Of a stretch of DNA of 64,000 nt, positions 17,119-26,009 are shown piece after piece. The notes beneath the pieces were generated by a model that saw nothing but the letters and a program-made list of their open reading frames with translations, ran no database searches and was not told where the DNA came from. The first letter of the stretch is position 1, and each line of letters begins with the position of its first letter. The stretch spans positions 1,240,001-1,304,000 of the forward strand of contig NZ_CP159831.1 of the NCBI RefSeq assembly GCF_047730075.1, written 5' to 3'. A program made the translations under genes and the position numbers. The DNA comes from Njordibacter sp905182035 (GTDB lineage: Bacteria; Pseudomonadota; Gammaproteobacteria; Pseudomonadales; Balneatricaceae).

Positions 17119-18522
17119 TTAACCCTTCCAATCACCACTACGGATGAGCTGATTCATCACTTTGTTAACAGCTCCATGAGCTCGTTCAACCATGCCGTCA
17201 ACGTCATCTGGCGTTGCGATCAAAGGAGGGGCAAATCCTAAGATATCTCCATGGGGCATGGCCCTTGCAATCATGCCTTCAGCCATACATGCAGCTGAAA
17301 TTTGTGGGCCAACTTTTAGGTTGGCATCAAACCCTTTACGCTGTTGTTTATTGGCTGCAAATTCTAATGCGTGGAGCATTCCCACACCGCGACTTTCTCC
17401 TACCAGTGGATGATCTGCAAAGGTTTGGGCCATTCGTTGTTGCATATAGTCACCCGTAGTTTTGGCATTAGCAGTGAGATTTTCGCGTTCAATAATGTTT
17501 AAGTTACACAAGGCAGCAGCTGCGCCGATGGGATGACCAGAATAGGTGTAACCATGGCCGATGGCTCCCCACTGGTCTGTGCCTTGCTCTAATACTTGCC
17601 ACACCTTGTCTCCCACAATAACCCCCGAAAGAGGCTGGTAGGCCGATGTAAGACCTTTGGCTACGGTTATCAAGTCAGGTTTCATATCATATAAAATGGA
17701 ACCAAAGTTTTCACCCAATCGGCCAAAACCACATACAACTTCATCGGCAATGAGCAGCACATCGTATTGATCAAGCACTTTACGAATCGCGTTCCAGTAA
17801 CCTTTTGGTGGTGGGATGATACCGCCGGTGCCCAACACTGGCTCAGCAATCATCGCCGCCACCGTGTCTGGGCCTTCTTCTAGAATCATCTTTTCTAACT
17901 CATTGGCACAGTGTTGAGAGAATTCCAATTCTGTCATATTGCTGTCTTCACGGCGGTAATAATGAGGCGCTAACGTGTGTTTTACTCGGTCTAATGGTAG
18001 GTCAAAATAGTTATGAAATAACGGTAAGCCAGTGAGTGAGCCAGAAGCAATGGTAGAGCCATGGTAGCCACGGTCGCGACTAATTATTTTCTTTTTATCG
18101 GTTAAACCACGGACGTTATTGTAGTACCAAACGAGCTTCATTTGAGTTTCGTTGGCATCACTGCCGGACATGCCGTAATACACTTTGCTCATGCCCGGCG
18201 GGCATAATTGAATGATACGTTCCGACAACTCAACAAGGGCCTCGTTGGTGTGGCCTACATAAGTGTGGTAATAGGCCAGTTGTTTTGCTTGTTCATAAAT
18301 GGCCTCGGCCATTTCTTGACGGCCATAGCCGATGTTTACACAATACAGCCCTGCAAAGGCGTCGATCAGTTCTACACCCTCAGAATCGCGTATGCGAATG
18401 CCGTTACCACCGGTAATAATGCGGCCAGCTAAATCACCATCGGCATATTGTTTGAGGTGGGTTGAGGCGTGGAATACGTTTTTACGATCACTTGCCAGTA
18501 GGGCTTGGGTATCGATACTCAT
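17119..18522 (-). CDS. doeD: L-2,4-diaminobutyrate transaminase (class III)
   Basis: The 467 residues belong to class III aminotransferases. GLYCVNIGYGR, YYHTYVGHTNEALVELSE, VYYGMSGSDANETQMKL, LIADEVVCGFGRLG and TVAKGLTSAYQPLSGV (PLP lysine) match the DoeD subgroup and the related taurine/diamine transaminases. Near doeB and doeA it most likely turns 2,4-diaminobutyrate into aspartate semialdehyde in ectoine breakdown. An AGGAG ribosome site precedes the ATG. It is 147 nt from doeB, longer than the other gaps, so it may also have its own promoter. Confidence 0.85.
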   Translation of the reverse strand: MSIDTQALLASDRKNVFHASTHLKQYADGDLAGRIITGGNGIRIRDSEGVELIDAFAGLYCVNIGYGRQEMAEAIYEQAKQLAYYHTYVGHTNEALVELSERIIQLCPPGMSKVYYGMSGSDANETQMKLVWYYNNVRGLTDKKKIISRDRGYHGSTIASGSLTGLPLFHNYFDLPLDRVKHTLAPHYYRREDSNMTELEFSQHCANELEKMILEEGPDTVAAMIAEPVLGTGGIIPPPKGYWNAIRKVLDQYDVLLIADEVVCGFGRLGENFGSILYDMKPDLITVAKGLTSAYQPLSGVIVGDKVWQVLEQGTDQWGAIGHGYTYSGHPIGAAAALCNLNIIERENLTANAKTTGDYMQQRMAQTFADHPLVGESRGVGMLHALEFAANKQQRKGFDANLKVGPQISAACMAEGMIARAMPHGDILGFAPPLIATPDDVDGMVERAHGAVNKVMNQLIRSGDWKG

Positions 18523-18669
18523 GGAAAACTCCTATAGGGTTGATATGGTCCTACACACTGGGCTGCGAAACACTTATTAGCGTTGTCTTGTGCGTCTGTT
18601 CCAGTTAAACCATAAATGCTGGTTTGTTAGTTGTTACTGCATGCTCAATGCCAACTGCACAGACTGGTG

Positions 18670-19701
18670 TCATGGCTGGTAGTCCTTGGCACCACCAAGC
18701 ACACTTGCTAGTACCATAATAACGTCACCAATTTCTGTCAGGGGAGCATGTCGACGACCAAGAACTATGCCGCTCATTTCAGCGTAGTAGTGGCTAGCAG
18801 GGGCGCCCGTGCGATGACGGTTATGTACGCTGGCGAGTAAATCACCATGCTTAACGTGCTCGCCAATGGCCACCATAAGTTCCAATACACCTTGGTCTTG
18901 GCTAACGTGATAACAGGATGCGCCTTTCATTTCTAATAGCTTTGTTGCTTGGGGTAGATCAGGCTCGCCAGCAATGATGCCGGTAAACTTAAGGAAGTTT
19001 TGTAGCCCCCGGTCGGCAATGGCCATCGAGCATGGAGTGGTGGTGCCGCCACCTCGCAACTCCGTTGTAACAAATACTTTACCTTGGCTTTCAACGGCGG
19101 TGTCATAGAGTTGGGTAGCGTCGATGTCTACCATTAACAGGGTATAAGGCGCGCCAAATAATAAAGCACCATTGATACAGGTTTGTTCTTGGGTTTTATT
19201 CTCTAAACGATGGGCGGCAGCAAAGGGGACAAGGTCCAAAGTTTTACCACCAGAATGGATGTCTAGCGCATAATCACACATAGGTACCAAAATACGATTA
19301 AAGTAGTCAGCAATGCGTTCGGTCAGGGTACCGCAAGGGTGACCTGGAAAAGCGCGGTTCATATTGCCAGCATCAATAGGTGATGTACGACTGCCGGCTT
19401 CAAAAGCAGGTTGGTTCATCATGGGCACAATGATGACACGGCCTTGTACCTGGGTTTCGTCAAGCCAGTTGGCTAACTTAAGTAGGCTTGTGGGGCCTTC
19501 ATACTCGTCACCATGGTTGCCGCCAGTGAGCAACGCAGTGGGCCCATGACCATGCTTTATTTGACAAATTGGAATCATAATACTGCCCCAAGCAGAGCGA
19601 TCACTGGAATAGGGCAGTTGCAAGAAACCGTGTTGTACACCATCGGCATTAAAGTCGATAGTGGCGCTAATGCTGCTGTTAGGTAATTGGTCAGAACTCA
19701 T
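18670..19701 (-). CDS. doeB: N-alpha-acetyl-2,4-diaminobutyrate deacetylase
   Basis: A 343-residue member of the AspA/AstE zinc-carboxypeptidase-like family. GGNHGDEYEG gives zinc ligands His63 and Glu66, and YALDIHSGG gives His149. NRAFPG and ELRGGGTTTPCSMAIA are typical of DoeB/EutE. It removes acetyl from N-alpha-acetyl-diaminobutyrate made by ectoine hydrolase. It lies 11 nt downstream of doeA, as in known ectoine clusters. Confidence 0.93.
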   Translation of the reverse strand: MSSDQLPNSSISATIDFNADGVQHGFLQLPYSSDRSAWGSIMIPICQIKHGHGPTALLTGGNHGDEYEGPTSLLKLANWLDETQVQGRVIIVPMMNQPAFEAGSRTSPIDAGNMNRAFPGHPCGTLTERIADYFNRILVPMCDYALDIHSGGKTLDLVPFAAAHRLENKTQEQTCINGALLFGAPYTLLMVDIDATQLYDTAVESQGKVFVTTELRGGGTTTPCSMAIADRGLQNFLKFTGIIAGEPDLPQATKLLEMKGASCYHVSQDQGVLELMVAIGEHVKHGDLLASVHNRHRTGAPASHYYAEMSGIVLGRRHAPLTEIGDVIMVLASVLGGAKDYQP

Positions 19702-19712
19702 AACGACTCACA

Positions 19713-20897
19713 TTATTTAATAAAAGTTGCTCTGCTGACATTGGCCAGTGGCTCACAACCGGTAGCCGTAACCAGTACAGATTCGGTGGTCTCCATACCC
19801 CAAGTGTCCATCCAAAGGCCGGGCATAAAGTGAAAGGTCATGCCGGCTTCCAGTAGTGTGTCGTCACTGGGCCGCAGGCTATAGGTGCGCTCGCCCCAAT
19901 CTGGTGGATAGCTTAGGCCAATAGGATAGCCGCAACGAGCATCGCCACGATCGAACCCGTGTGTGGACAAGGTTTGCCTTAGGCTAGCGGCAATGTCTCC
20001 GAAACGTACACCAGGTTTGGCAATAGAAAGCCCGATTTCTAGGCCCTCAAGCACTGCTTCTTCGGCTTTCATGTAGGTAGCATCTGGTGTGCCTAAATAA
20101 ACAGTTCTAGACAAGGGACAATGATAACGTTTATAACAACCGGCGATTTCAAAAAAAGTAGCCTCGCCAGACTTCATGGGGCGTGCATCCCATGTCAAAT
20201 GAGGAGCCGAAGCATCAGCACCAGAAGGCAGCATAGGTACTATGGCTGGATAATCGCCAGCTAAACCATCTACACCACTGATGCCAGCATGATAAATTTC
20301 TGCCACTAGCAGATGTTTTGGCAAACCTACGACAATTTTTTCACGAATAGTGTGGTGCATTTTACTGACGATGCGGCCTGCAATACGCATATACTCAATT
20401 TCTAGTGGCGATTTTGTTTTACGGCACCAGTTTACCAATCCCGTCGCATCCACTAGTTTAGCTTGAGGTAAACCCTTCACTAAAGCGGCATGACCTTGGG
20501 CAGTGTAATAATAGTTGTCCATTTCCACGCCTATGGTACCTGTGCCCCAACCCCGTTCTGGCAGTACTGTTGCACTGAGATAATCCATAGCGTGATGAGG
20601 TGGGTTCATCACATAATGATCACCAAAACCACTGATTTGCTCTTCATCCATATACACCGTGCACCGTGCACCGTTGGCATCAATGCCGCGACCATACCAA
20701 ACGGGTTCACCGATGGGGCCAACAATGACACATTGTGGGGTGTAAAATGACCAACCATCATAACCTGTAAGCCAAGAAATATTGGATGGATCATGGCTTA
20801 GTAAGGTGTCAATACCCTGTTCAGCCATGCTTTGACGCACTTTTGCTAAGCGTTGGGCATATTCATCACGACTAAAATTCAAGGTCAGATCATTCAT
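19713..20897 (-). CDS. doeA: Ectoine hydrolase
   Basis: A 394-residue M24-fold protein with the DoeA/EutD hallmarks: SHDPSNISWLTGYDGWSFYTP near the N-terminus, PSGADASAPHLTWDARPMKSG, and LSYPPDWGERTYSLRP. In the pita-bread domain the usual metal Asp pair is replaced (FFEIAG and RYHCPLSRT), as is known for this non-metallo family. It opens the ectoine ring to N-acetyl-diaminobutyrate in the cytoplasm. It is 17 nt downstream of the GntR gene and 11 nt upstream of doeB, so gntR-doeA-doeB form an operon. Confidence 0.95.
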   Translation of the reverse strand: MNDLTLNFSRDEYAQRLAKVRQSMAEQGIDTLLSHDPSNISWLTGYDGWSFYTPQCVIVGPIGEPVWYGRGIDANGARCTVYMDEEQISGFGDHYVMNPPHHAMDYLSATVLPERGWGTGTIGVEMDNYYYTAQGHAALVKGLPQAKLVDATGLVNWCRKTKSPLEIEYMRIAGRIVSKMHHTIREKIVVGLPKHLLVAEIYHAGISGVDGLAGDYPAIVPMLPSGADASAPHLTWDARPMKSGEATFFEIAGCYKRYHCPLSRTVYLGTPDATYMKAEEAVLEGLEIGLSIAKPGVRFGDIAASLRQTLSTHGFDRGDARCGYPIGLSYPPDWGERTYSLRPSDDTLLEAGMTFHFMPGLWMDTWGMETTESVLVTATGCEPLANVSRATFIK

Positions 20898-20914
20898 CTA
20901 ACATTTCCATCAAA

Positions 20915-21643
20915 TTAGTAGGTGGCGCTTTTATCAAATCCCCAATTATCTTGGTAAAGCTGTTTAAGCTTGCGATAATTAGCCATTAGGTAACTTTTTC
21001 TAATCGCAAAATAGACATCAATTTGGCCAAGATTTAGTGCCTTGATGAGTTGAGTAAGTTCTGTTTCTAAGCTCTGCTGTTCTATATGTAAGGCATCTTT
21101 GCTTGAATGTAATAACCACCAAAATCGGGTGGTGTTAAAATAGAGTTGGTTGGAAAATTGGGTCAAATGAGGGTCGTCGATCAAGGTGCTGCTAAACTCG
21201 AACAGGTCCATGATTGCTTCTGATAAGCTTTGGTTAGTCCATTGGCTGGACTCAACTCGGCTTTGAAAACGCTGTAACCAGGCTACATCGTTGTCAATGA
21301 TAGAATAGTGGTTTAGTCGAATCACCGTGTCATATAAATCAATGCGTAAATGGTAAATCGAGCGCAATTTCTGCCAATTCACATCGGTCACGTAGCTGCC
21401 TGCGCCATGGCGTGTATTAACCAAACCCTCCATTTCTAAACGATTTAATACCCACCGTATGGGAGTGCGGCTAACGTAATAATCCTGTGCTAATTTCACC
21501 TCAGACAATCGCAGACCAGGTGCAAGTTGTAGGGTACAAATTCGGCGTCGTAAATGTTGTAAAATGTGTTCGTTAGATAACCGTGGATTAGCCCCAATAG
21601 AGCTCAGTGAAACTGGTGGTAGTGGGGATGTAGCGAGCATCAT
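20915..21643 (-). CDS. GntR-family regulator (FCD type) of the ectoine genes
   Basis: A 242-residue protein with an N-terminal winged helix (about residues 22-90: ILQHLRRRICTLQLAPGLRL, SEVKLAQDYYVSRTPIRWVL, NTRHGAGSYV) and an all-helical C-terminal domain of FadR/FCD size. It is not the MocR-type EnuR, which carries an aminotransferase-like domain, nor the Lrp-like DoeX. First gene of the unit with doeA and doeB, and preceded by a 16-bp palindrome, it probably represses itself and the ectoine genes until an intermediate binds; this is inference. Confidence 0.85.
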   Translation of the reverse strand: MMLATSPLPPVSLSSIGANPRLSNEHILQHLRRRICTLQLAPGLRLSEVKLAQDYYVSRTPIRWVLNRLEMEGLVNTRHGAGSYVTDVNWQKLRSIYHLRIDLYDTVIRLNHYSIIDNDVAWLQRFQSRVESSQWTNQSLSEAIMDLFEFSSTLIDDPHLTQFSNQLYFNTTRFWWLLHSSKDALHIEQQSLETELTQLIKALNLGQIDVYFAIRKSYLMANYRKLKQLYQDNWGFDKSATY

Positions 21644-21686
21644 TAGGTATCGACTATAGAGTGATGATTAAGACTAGCTAAATTAT

Positions 21687-21702
21687 TACTTGTATACAAG
21701 TA
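21687..21702. promoter_or_regulatory. 16-bp perfect palindrome, candidate GntR operator
   Basis: TACTTGTATACAAGTA is a perfect palindrome 44 nt before the GntR start. Its core TTGT-AT-ACAA fits the GT..AC half-site rule of FCD-type GntR operators. A second TGTATACA core lies 60 bp away, centre to centre. Autoregulation of the gntR-doeAB unit is the simplest reading. Confidence 0.65.
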
Positions 21703-21750
21703 TTTATTTTTATCAGTTATTTAACCAATAAATAAATAAATTGATATTTT

Positions 21751-21758
21751 TGTATACA
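21751..21758. promoter_or_regulatory. Second TGTATACA core, candidate operator
   Basis: TGTATACA repeats the central 8 bp of the palindrome at 21687-21702, about six helical turns away on the same face. The surrounding bases are not symmetric, so this would be a weaker site. It lies 18 nt downstream of the stop of the Fe-S protein gene. Confidence 0.45.
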
Positions 21759-21775
21759 TAGATAAATTAGGTTTT

Positions 21776-22441
21776 TTAAACTTGGCGAGCAAAAACAGCC
21801 ATGTGGTATTGGTGCTGTTCAGGAATATAACCAGCAGTTGGACCGACTGGGCAGGCCAAGCGTGCTGCGCATCCATTTTGAGCGCAAGAAGTTTGAGGGT
21901 TTTGTTGAACATAAGTGCGACAAGCTACGACATCATAACCATTGGAGGTAAAGGCGTTTACGGGGCAAGCCTGCATGCAGGGTTGTATACAGGTGGGGCA
22001 TGGATGATGAGTTACTTTGGGTTGGTCGAAATTAGATTTGCGTAGGTGGTGCTGATCAAGGATGAGACCAAATCGATACCCGTGCCAGAGACCATACTGG
22101 TGGTGTATATGCAATCCAAGTGGGCTTTGAAAACTATCACCATTATGCTGTGCCCAACTCAAAAACGGTTGATAGGGTGGCCCAGTAAAAGGATAAATAG
22201 CACGGCCACCGTATTGATTTGCCAGTTGTTGACCGAGGCGCTTACTCCAGCGATCCAAGGGATTGCTTTTCCCTAATTTATATTCCTCACTCTGGCTAAA
22301 CGCAGGCCACATACCTTTGCTGCTGTTGCCTATTAATACTAAGCTTTGACCACTCGTGAGCATTGAACCTTGTTGAATAACACTAAGCAGTTTCAATCCA
22401 TGGTTTTGTAATTGCTCTTCTAATGTGGCATTTGTCATCAC
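21776..22441 (-). CDS. 4Fe-4S cluster protein (ferredoxin/QueG-like C-terminus)
   Basis: A 221-residue protein with two cysteine clusters near the C-terminus: CPTCIQPCMQACPV (about residues 148-161) and, about 30 residues on, CAQNGCAARLACPVG, compatible with one or two 4Fe-4S clusters. The layout resembles the QueG-type epoxyqueuosine reductase ferredoxin region, but the length and N-terminal part differ and the corrinoid domain is not evident. It begins on the base next to the hydantoinase stop codon, implying translational coupling and a joint function. An electron-transfer or maturation role is a guess. Confidence 0.7.
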   Translation of the reverse strand: MMTNATLEEQLQNHGLKLLSVIQQGSMLTSGQSLVLIGNSSKGMWPAFSQSEEYKLGKSNPLDRWSKRLGQQLANQYGGRAIYPFTGPPYQPFLSWAQHNGDSFQSPLGLHIHHQYGLWHGYRFGLILDQHHLRKSNFDQPKVTHHPCPTCIQPCMQACPVNAFTSNGYDVVACRTYVQQNPQTSCAQNGCAARLACPVGPTAGYIPEQHQYHMAVFARQV

Positions 22442-24463
22442 CTAGGCATTTACGTTTAGGTCTAAGACAGGTTTGCCCGTGGCAATTGCACTGATTTTAG
22501 CTTCTACAAATAATTCACCATCTAGCTCAGAAATAACGTGTTTATTGTTATGACGGATCCGAATGTCCACTTCAGCAGCTCCTGCAGATTTAGCTAGGGT
22601 GTAGGCCTGTTGTTTAACGATGGTTTCAGCTTGACTGAACGCATCTATTAAGTCTATGCAATCAAACGGTGTTGCGCCGTGAAAGATGCGGAAAATACCT
22701 TGAGTCGGTTGAGTAATAACAATTTCTGAACGCTGCACTACGCTGCCCATAACTGCACCGACAGCATTTGCCACATGGCCGTACTGAGGTAATATAAGAT
22801 CCACATTAAGGCTCTTTGCCGCTTGTGGGTAATAGGTTTCGGCAGGTGCACCTACTGCCACTATGGGGTGGCTTTTGCCAAAGTTAATGCCAAACAATGC
22901 ATTATCATCGTCTTTATCACCATTTTTCAAGATGAGCTTGCCCATTAACTCTGCCAAATTGCGAGAGCGCGCTTCATTAAGGAGATTTTCTTGGTGTAAA
23001 CCCGCCTCCAGCAAGGTTTGGCAAATGGCGTCATTCATCAAAGTGAATACCCTGCGTGCAGGTTCTACAGCATTGCCTTTTTCGCAAGAGCCTAAGCCAT
23101 AAAGGAAGCGCGTTTGGCGTGCCCAAATTTGCGCTGCGAGCTTGGCACCTTCCACACTCCAGTGGCTACTATTGCCTAATACGTGAGCCGCATCAGACGG
23201 TGTGAAGCCAGAATATATAGCCATGCCTCTTCGCTCTAGCCGTGCCATAGCTTTAGCTAAATCTTGGTTTTTAAAAACCAAGGTTTCCATTTCTACAGGG
23301 CCATGTTCAAGCATTTCCCATGCTTGGTGCTCAATAGGGGTGAGCTGATTTATCAGTGCTTGGTTACGCTCTAAGCGCGTGACAAAACGATTATGCCTTG
23401 GGGTAGGTGTATCGTCCAAGTGGGCCTGCATGCGCTTTAGCACTTCGGGGTATTGCTGAGCTAATAAGCTCATAGGCACCACACGTCTTGGGCCTAAGGC
23501 GATACTACCACCATAAAAACGTACTTCACTGTCTCCGCCTAAACCTATGGAGTACACTTTAACGGTCTCTACCATGGGCTGCCAATCACCAACTCGGGCA
23601 CCTTCGCTGGCGAGCTCAGGTTGGCCATCGGTAACAATAGCAATATCTGTGGTGGTGCCACCCATGTCGGCAATAATGGCGTTGCGGCTGCCAGATAAGG
23701 CACAGGCACCTATTACACTGGCTGCAGGACCAGATAATATAGTGGTTACAGGGTGAACAAGGGCAGTTTCGGCGTTAACAATGGAACCGTCACCCTTAAC
23801 AATCATCAAGGGGGCTTGAATGTTAAGTTGTTGCAAAATATTTTGTACGGCTTGGATTAAATCTTGAATAAACGGAATCATGCGCGCGTTAAGTGTAGCC
23901 GTTAGGGCCCGGCGTGGTGCGCCTAGGCTAGTAGCGAGTTCATGACCACAGGTGACAGGCATTTGTGTAAGTTCTGTGACTAAATTTTGTAATTTAATTT
24001 CGTGGCTTGGGTTACGTACACCAAACTGAGCGGAAACTGAAAAAGCAGAGACCTTATCTTTGTTGGCTAAAATGGCCACCGTGGCGGCTTCAACATCCAA
24101 TGGCTCTACTTGCCTGCCAGAGGCGTCATGGCCGCCTGCTAGACGAATAATTAAGTTGTCATCTATTATCTCACCCAGACCACTCTTGCTGACTTGAGTT
24201 TCACTTAGGCCTGCCACCAGCGCACAGACTGGGGCACCGTTACCTTCAACTACCGCATTGGTGGTGAGGGTGGTCGATAAGGACACCATTTCTATGTCCG
24301 TCAACAATTCAGCATCTACTTTACCAATAGATTCGCCGATACCAATGGCCAAGTTATGTCGTGTAGTTAGGCTTTTAACCGCCACCAGCACCTGATTGTT
24401 CTCATTGATGATGACAGCATCTGTATAGGTGCCACCAGTGTCGATGCCTAGGCGTAGGGACAT
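22442..24463 (-). CDS. Hydantoinase/oxoprolinase family protein (HyuA-like)
   Basis: About 673 residues. The N-terminal ATPase-like domain has LGIDTGGTYTDAVI and the HydA domain has GDGSIVNAETA, TILSGPAASVIGA and IIADMGGTTTDIAIV, typical of HyuA/5-oxoprolinase subunit A. The family opens lactam or hydantoin rings with ATP. HyuA normally works with HyuB, which is absent here. An upstream start at 24502 is possible; ATG 24463 (MSLRLGIDTGG) fits the family. It is divergent from the beta-hydroxyacid dehydrogenase gene and coupled to an Fe-S gene. Confidence 0.88.
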   Translation of the reverse strand: MSLRLGIDTGGTYTDAVIINENNQVLVAVKSLTTRHNLAIGIGESIGKVDAELLTDIEMVSLSTTLTTNAVVEGNGAPVCALVAGLSETQVSKSGLGEIIDDNLIIRLAGGHDASGRQVEPLDVEAATVAILANKDKVSAFSVSAQFGVRNPSHEIKLQNLVTELTQMPVTCGHELATSLGAPRRALTATLNARMIPFIQDLIQAVQNILQQLNIQAPLMIVKGDGSIVNAETALVHPVTTILSGPAASVIGACALSGSRNAIIADMGGTTTDIAIVTDGQPELASEGARVGDWQPMVETVKVYSIGLGGDSEVRFYGGSIALGPRRVVPMSLLAQQYPEVLKRMQAHLDDTPTPRHNRFVTRLERNQALINQLTPIEHQAWEMLEHGPVEMETLVFKNQDLAKAMARLERRGMAIYSGFTPSDAAHVLGNSSHWSVEGAKLAAQIWARQTRFLYGLGSCEKGNAVEPARRVFTLMNDAICQTLLEAGLHQENLLNEARSRNLAELMGKLILKNGDKDDDNALFGINFGKSHPIVAVGAPAETYYPQAAKSLNVDLILPQYGHVANAVGAVMGSVVQRSEIVITQPTQGIFRIFHGATPFDCIDLIDAFSQAETIVKQQAYTLAKSAGAAEVDIRIRHNNKHVISELDGELFVEAKISAIATGKPVLDLNVNA

Positions 24464-24676
24464 GATAAGTAAACTCTCAAAAATGTATATTATTGGCGGC
24501 ATTTTGCCCTGTGTAAAAGACTAACGCAAGCCCATTTTAGGTGCCCTAAATGGAGCGGCATAGGTGGGTTTAAAAGCGTCATTGTAATGGCTAACGGGAA
24601 GTTACTTTTTAGGCTTGTTTTAGAACTCGGTATAGCCTTTAATGGCATCTGATTGGTTTATAAAAGGGAGCTCGAA

Positions 24677-25555
24677 ATGAGCAAAATTGCATTTATTGGT
24701 TTGGGCGTAATGGGTTACCCCATGGCAGGACATTTAGCATCACAGGGCCACCAGGTTTATGTGTATAACCGTACCATGGCAAAGGCTGAGGCGTGGCAAG
24801 GTGCCCATGGAGGACACGTGGCTATATCTCCATCAGAAGCGGCTCTAACAGCTGATTTTGTATGCATCTGTGTTGGCAATGACGACGATTTACGCAGTGT
24901 TTGTTATGGTGATCAAGGAGTTTTAGCAGGTATGGCAGCAGGTTCGACTTTGATAGACCATACCACGGCATCCGCTCAAGTGGCCCGTGAAATTGCAGTC
25001 ATTGCTGGTCAGCAAGGGGTTGGTTTTATTGATGCACCCGTATCAGGTGGTCAGGCCGGGGCAGAAAATGGCGCCTTGGCTATTATGTGTGGTGGCAGCG
25101 TGGAAGATTACCTCAGAGCTGAACCCATTATGCAGGCCTACGCAAAAACTACGACTCACTTAGGTCCCGTTGGTAATGGGCAACTCACTAAGATGGTGAA
25201 TCAAATTTGTATCGCCGGCTTAGTGCAGGGGCTTGCAGAGGGTGTAGCCTTTGCTATTAACGCTGGCTTAGATGCCAAGCAAGCGCTTGGAGCAATCAGT
25301 GCGGGTGCAGCAGGCTCATGGCAAATGCATAACCGTGGTAACACCATGGTGGACGATGAGTTTGAATTTGGCTTTGCCGTAGACTGGATGCGTAAGGATT
25401 TGGCCATTTGTTTAAATGAAGCACAAAATAATGGTTCAGAATTGCCTGTGACGCAAATGGTTGACGGTTTTTATGAGCAAGTTCAAGCCCACGGTGGCAA
25501 CCGCTGGGATACCTCTAGCCTACTGCGCCGTTTGCCCAGAAAAGATAAACTTTAA
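24677..25555 (+). CDS. Beta-hydroxyacid dehydrogenase (3-hydroxyisobutyrate dehydrogenase family)
   Basis: About 292 residues. An N-terminal Rossmann fold is marked by IAFIGLGVMGYPMAGHLA, then the substrate loop DAPVSGGQAGAENGALAIM and the catalytic-lysine helix GNGQLTKMVNQICIAGLVQG. The family oxidises 3-hydroxyisobutyrate, tartronate semialdehyde or similar short hydroxy acids with NAD(P). The ATG at 24677 follows AAAGGGAG. Its product (a semialdehyde) could feed MmsA encoded 8 kb away. The exact substrate is not determinable. Confidence 0.9.
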   Translation: MSKIAFIGLGVMGYPMAGHLASQGHQVYVYNRTMAKAEAWQGAHGGHVAISPSEAALTADFVCICVGNDDDLRSVCYGDQGVLAGMAAGSTLIDHTTASAQVAREIAVIAGQQGVGFIDAPVSGGQAGAENGALAIMCGGSVEDYLRAEPIMQAYAKTTTHLGPVGNGQLTKMVNQICIAGLVQGLAEGVAFAINAGLDAKQALGAISAGAAGSWQMHNRGNTMVDDEFEFGFAVDWMRKDLAICLNEAQNNGSELPVTQMVDGFYEQVQAHGGNRWDTSSLLRRLPRKDKL

Positions 25556-25843
25556 GCCTGCCTCTCTAACTATGTGGTGTTTAGTAGAGTTAGCCGCCAT
25601 GGATTTGTTGATGGGAAAATGGGTTGTCTGGGAAAAGTCCACGGAGTATAGGAAAAAAGTTTCTTAATAGGGACTATTGATGGCCCATCCTCCCTGCTGA
25701 GGCATTGTTCAAAGAGCGACATTTAAGACGCATTGGGTGACACCACGTAAAGCAGCCAGGCTTATGTGTGAACCATTTTTTAAACGTTTTTTTATGCTAG
25801 GAAACGTTCTAATTATTTGTATTTAAACAATAAAATATATTAA

Positions 25844-25883
25844 ATTAAGCAGTGTTTCCTGAGGTTAGGAAATATTGCTTAAT
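25844..25883. repeat. 17-bp stem inverted repeat with GTTTCC motifs
   Basis: Positions 25844-25860 pair with 25867-25883 along 17 bp (two G-U in RNA) around a GAGGTT loop. There is no T-run, so it is not a standard terminator. The inner part TTTCCT-GAGGTT-AGGAAA recurs in inverted form in the spacer of the promoter at 25925-25954, suggesting protein-binding sites. The 454-nt gap 25556-26009 holds no convincing gene: the frames crossing it have no ribosome site or family match. Confidence 0.6.
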
Positions 25884-25924
25884 CATGCCCTATAATTTGT
25901 AAGGTAACGCTTGGTATTAGGCGA

Positions 25925-25954
25925 TTGACCTTGTTTCCTTAACCTCGCTATAGT
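25925..25954 (+). promoter_or_regulatory. Sigma-70 promoter of the malyl-CoA-lyase-like gene
   Basis: TTGACC (25925-25930) and TATAGT (25949-25954) are separated by 18 bp, giving a good -35/-10 pair and a leader of about 50 nt. The spacer contains GTTTCCTTAACCTC, an inverted near-copy of the GAGGTTAGGAAA element in the upstream hairpin. Occupation of this spacer would block RNA polymerase, so repression through that motif is likely. Confidence 0.6.
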
Positions 25955-26009
25955 GACCCCTGTTCAAATTAAGCCTAGACGCTTCTCAATTTAAATAGTA
26001 GGTAATATC

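Noticed and set aside
25461..25667. 68-codon frame across the end of the dehydrogenase gene into the gap
   Set aside because: Starts inside a real gene in another frame, no ribosome site, no domain.
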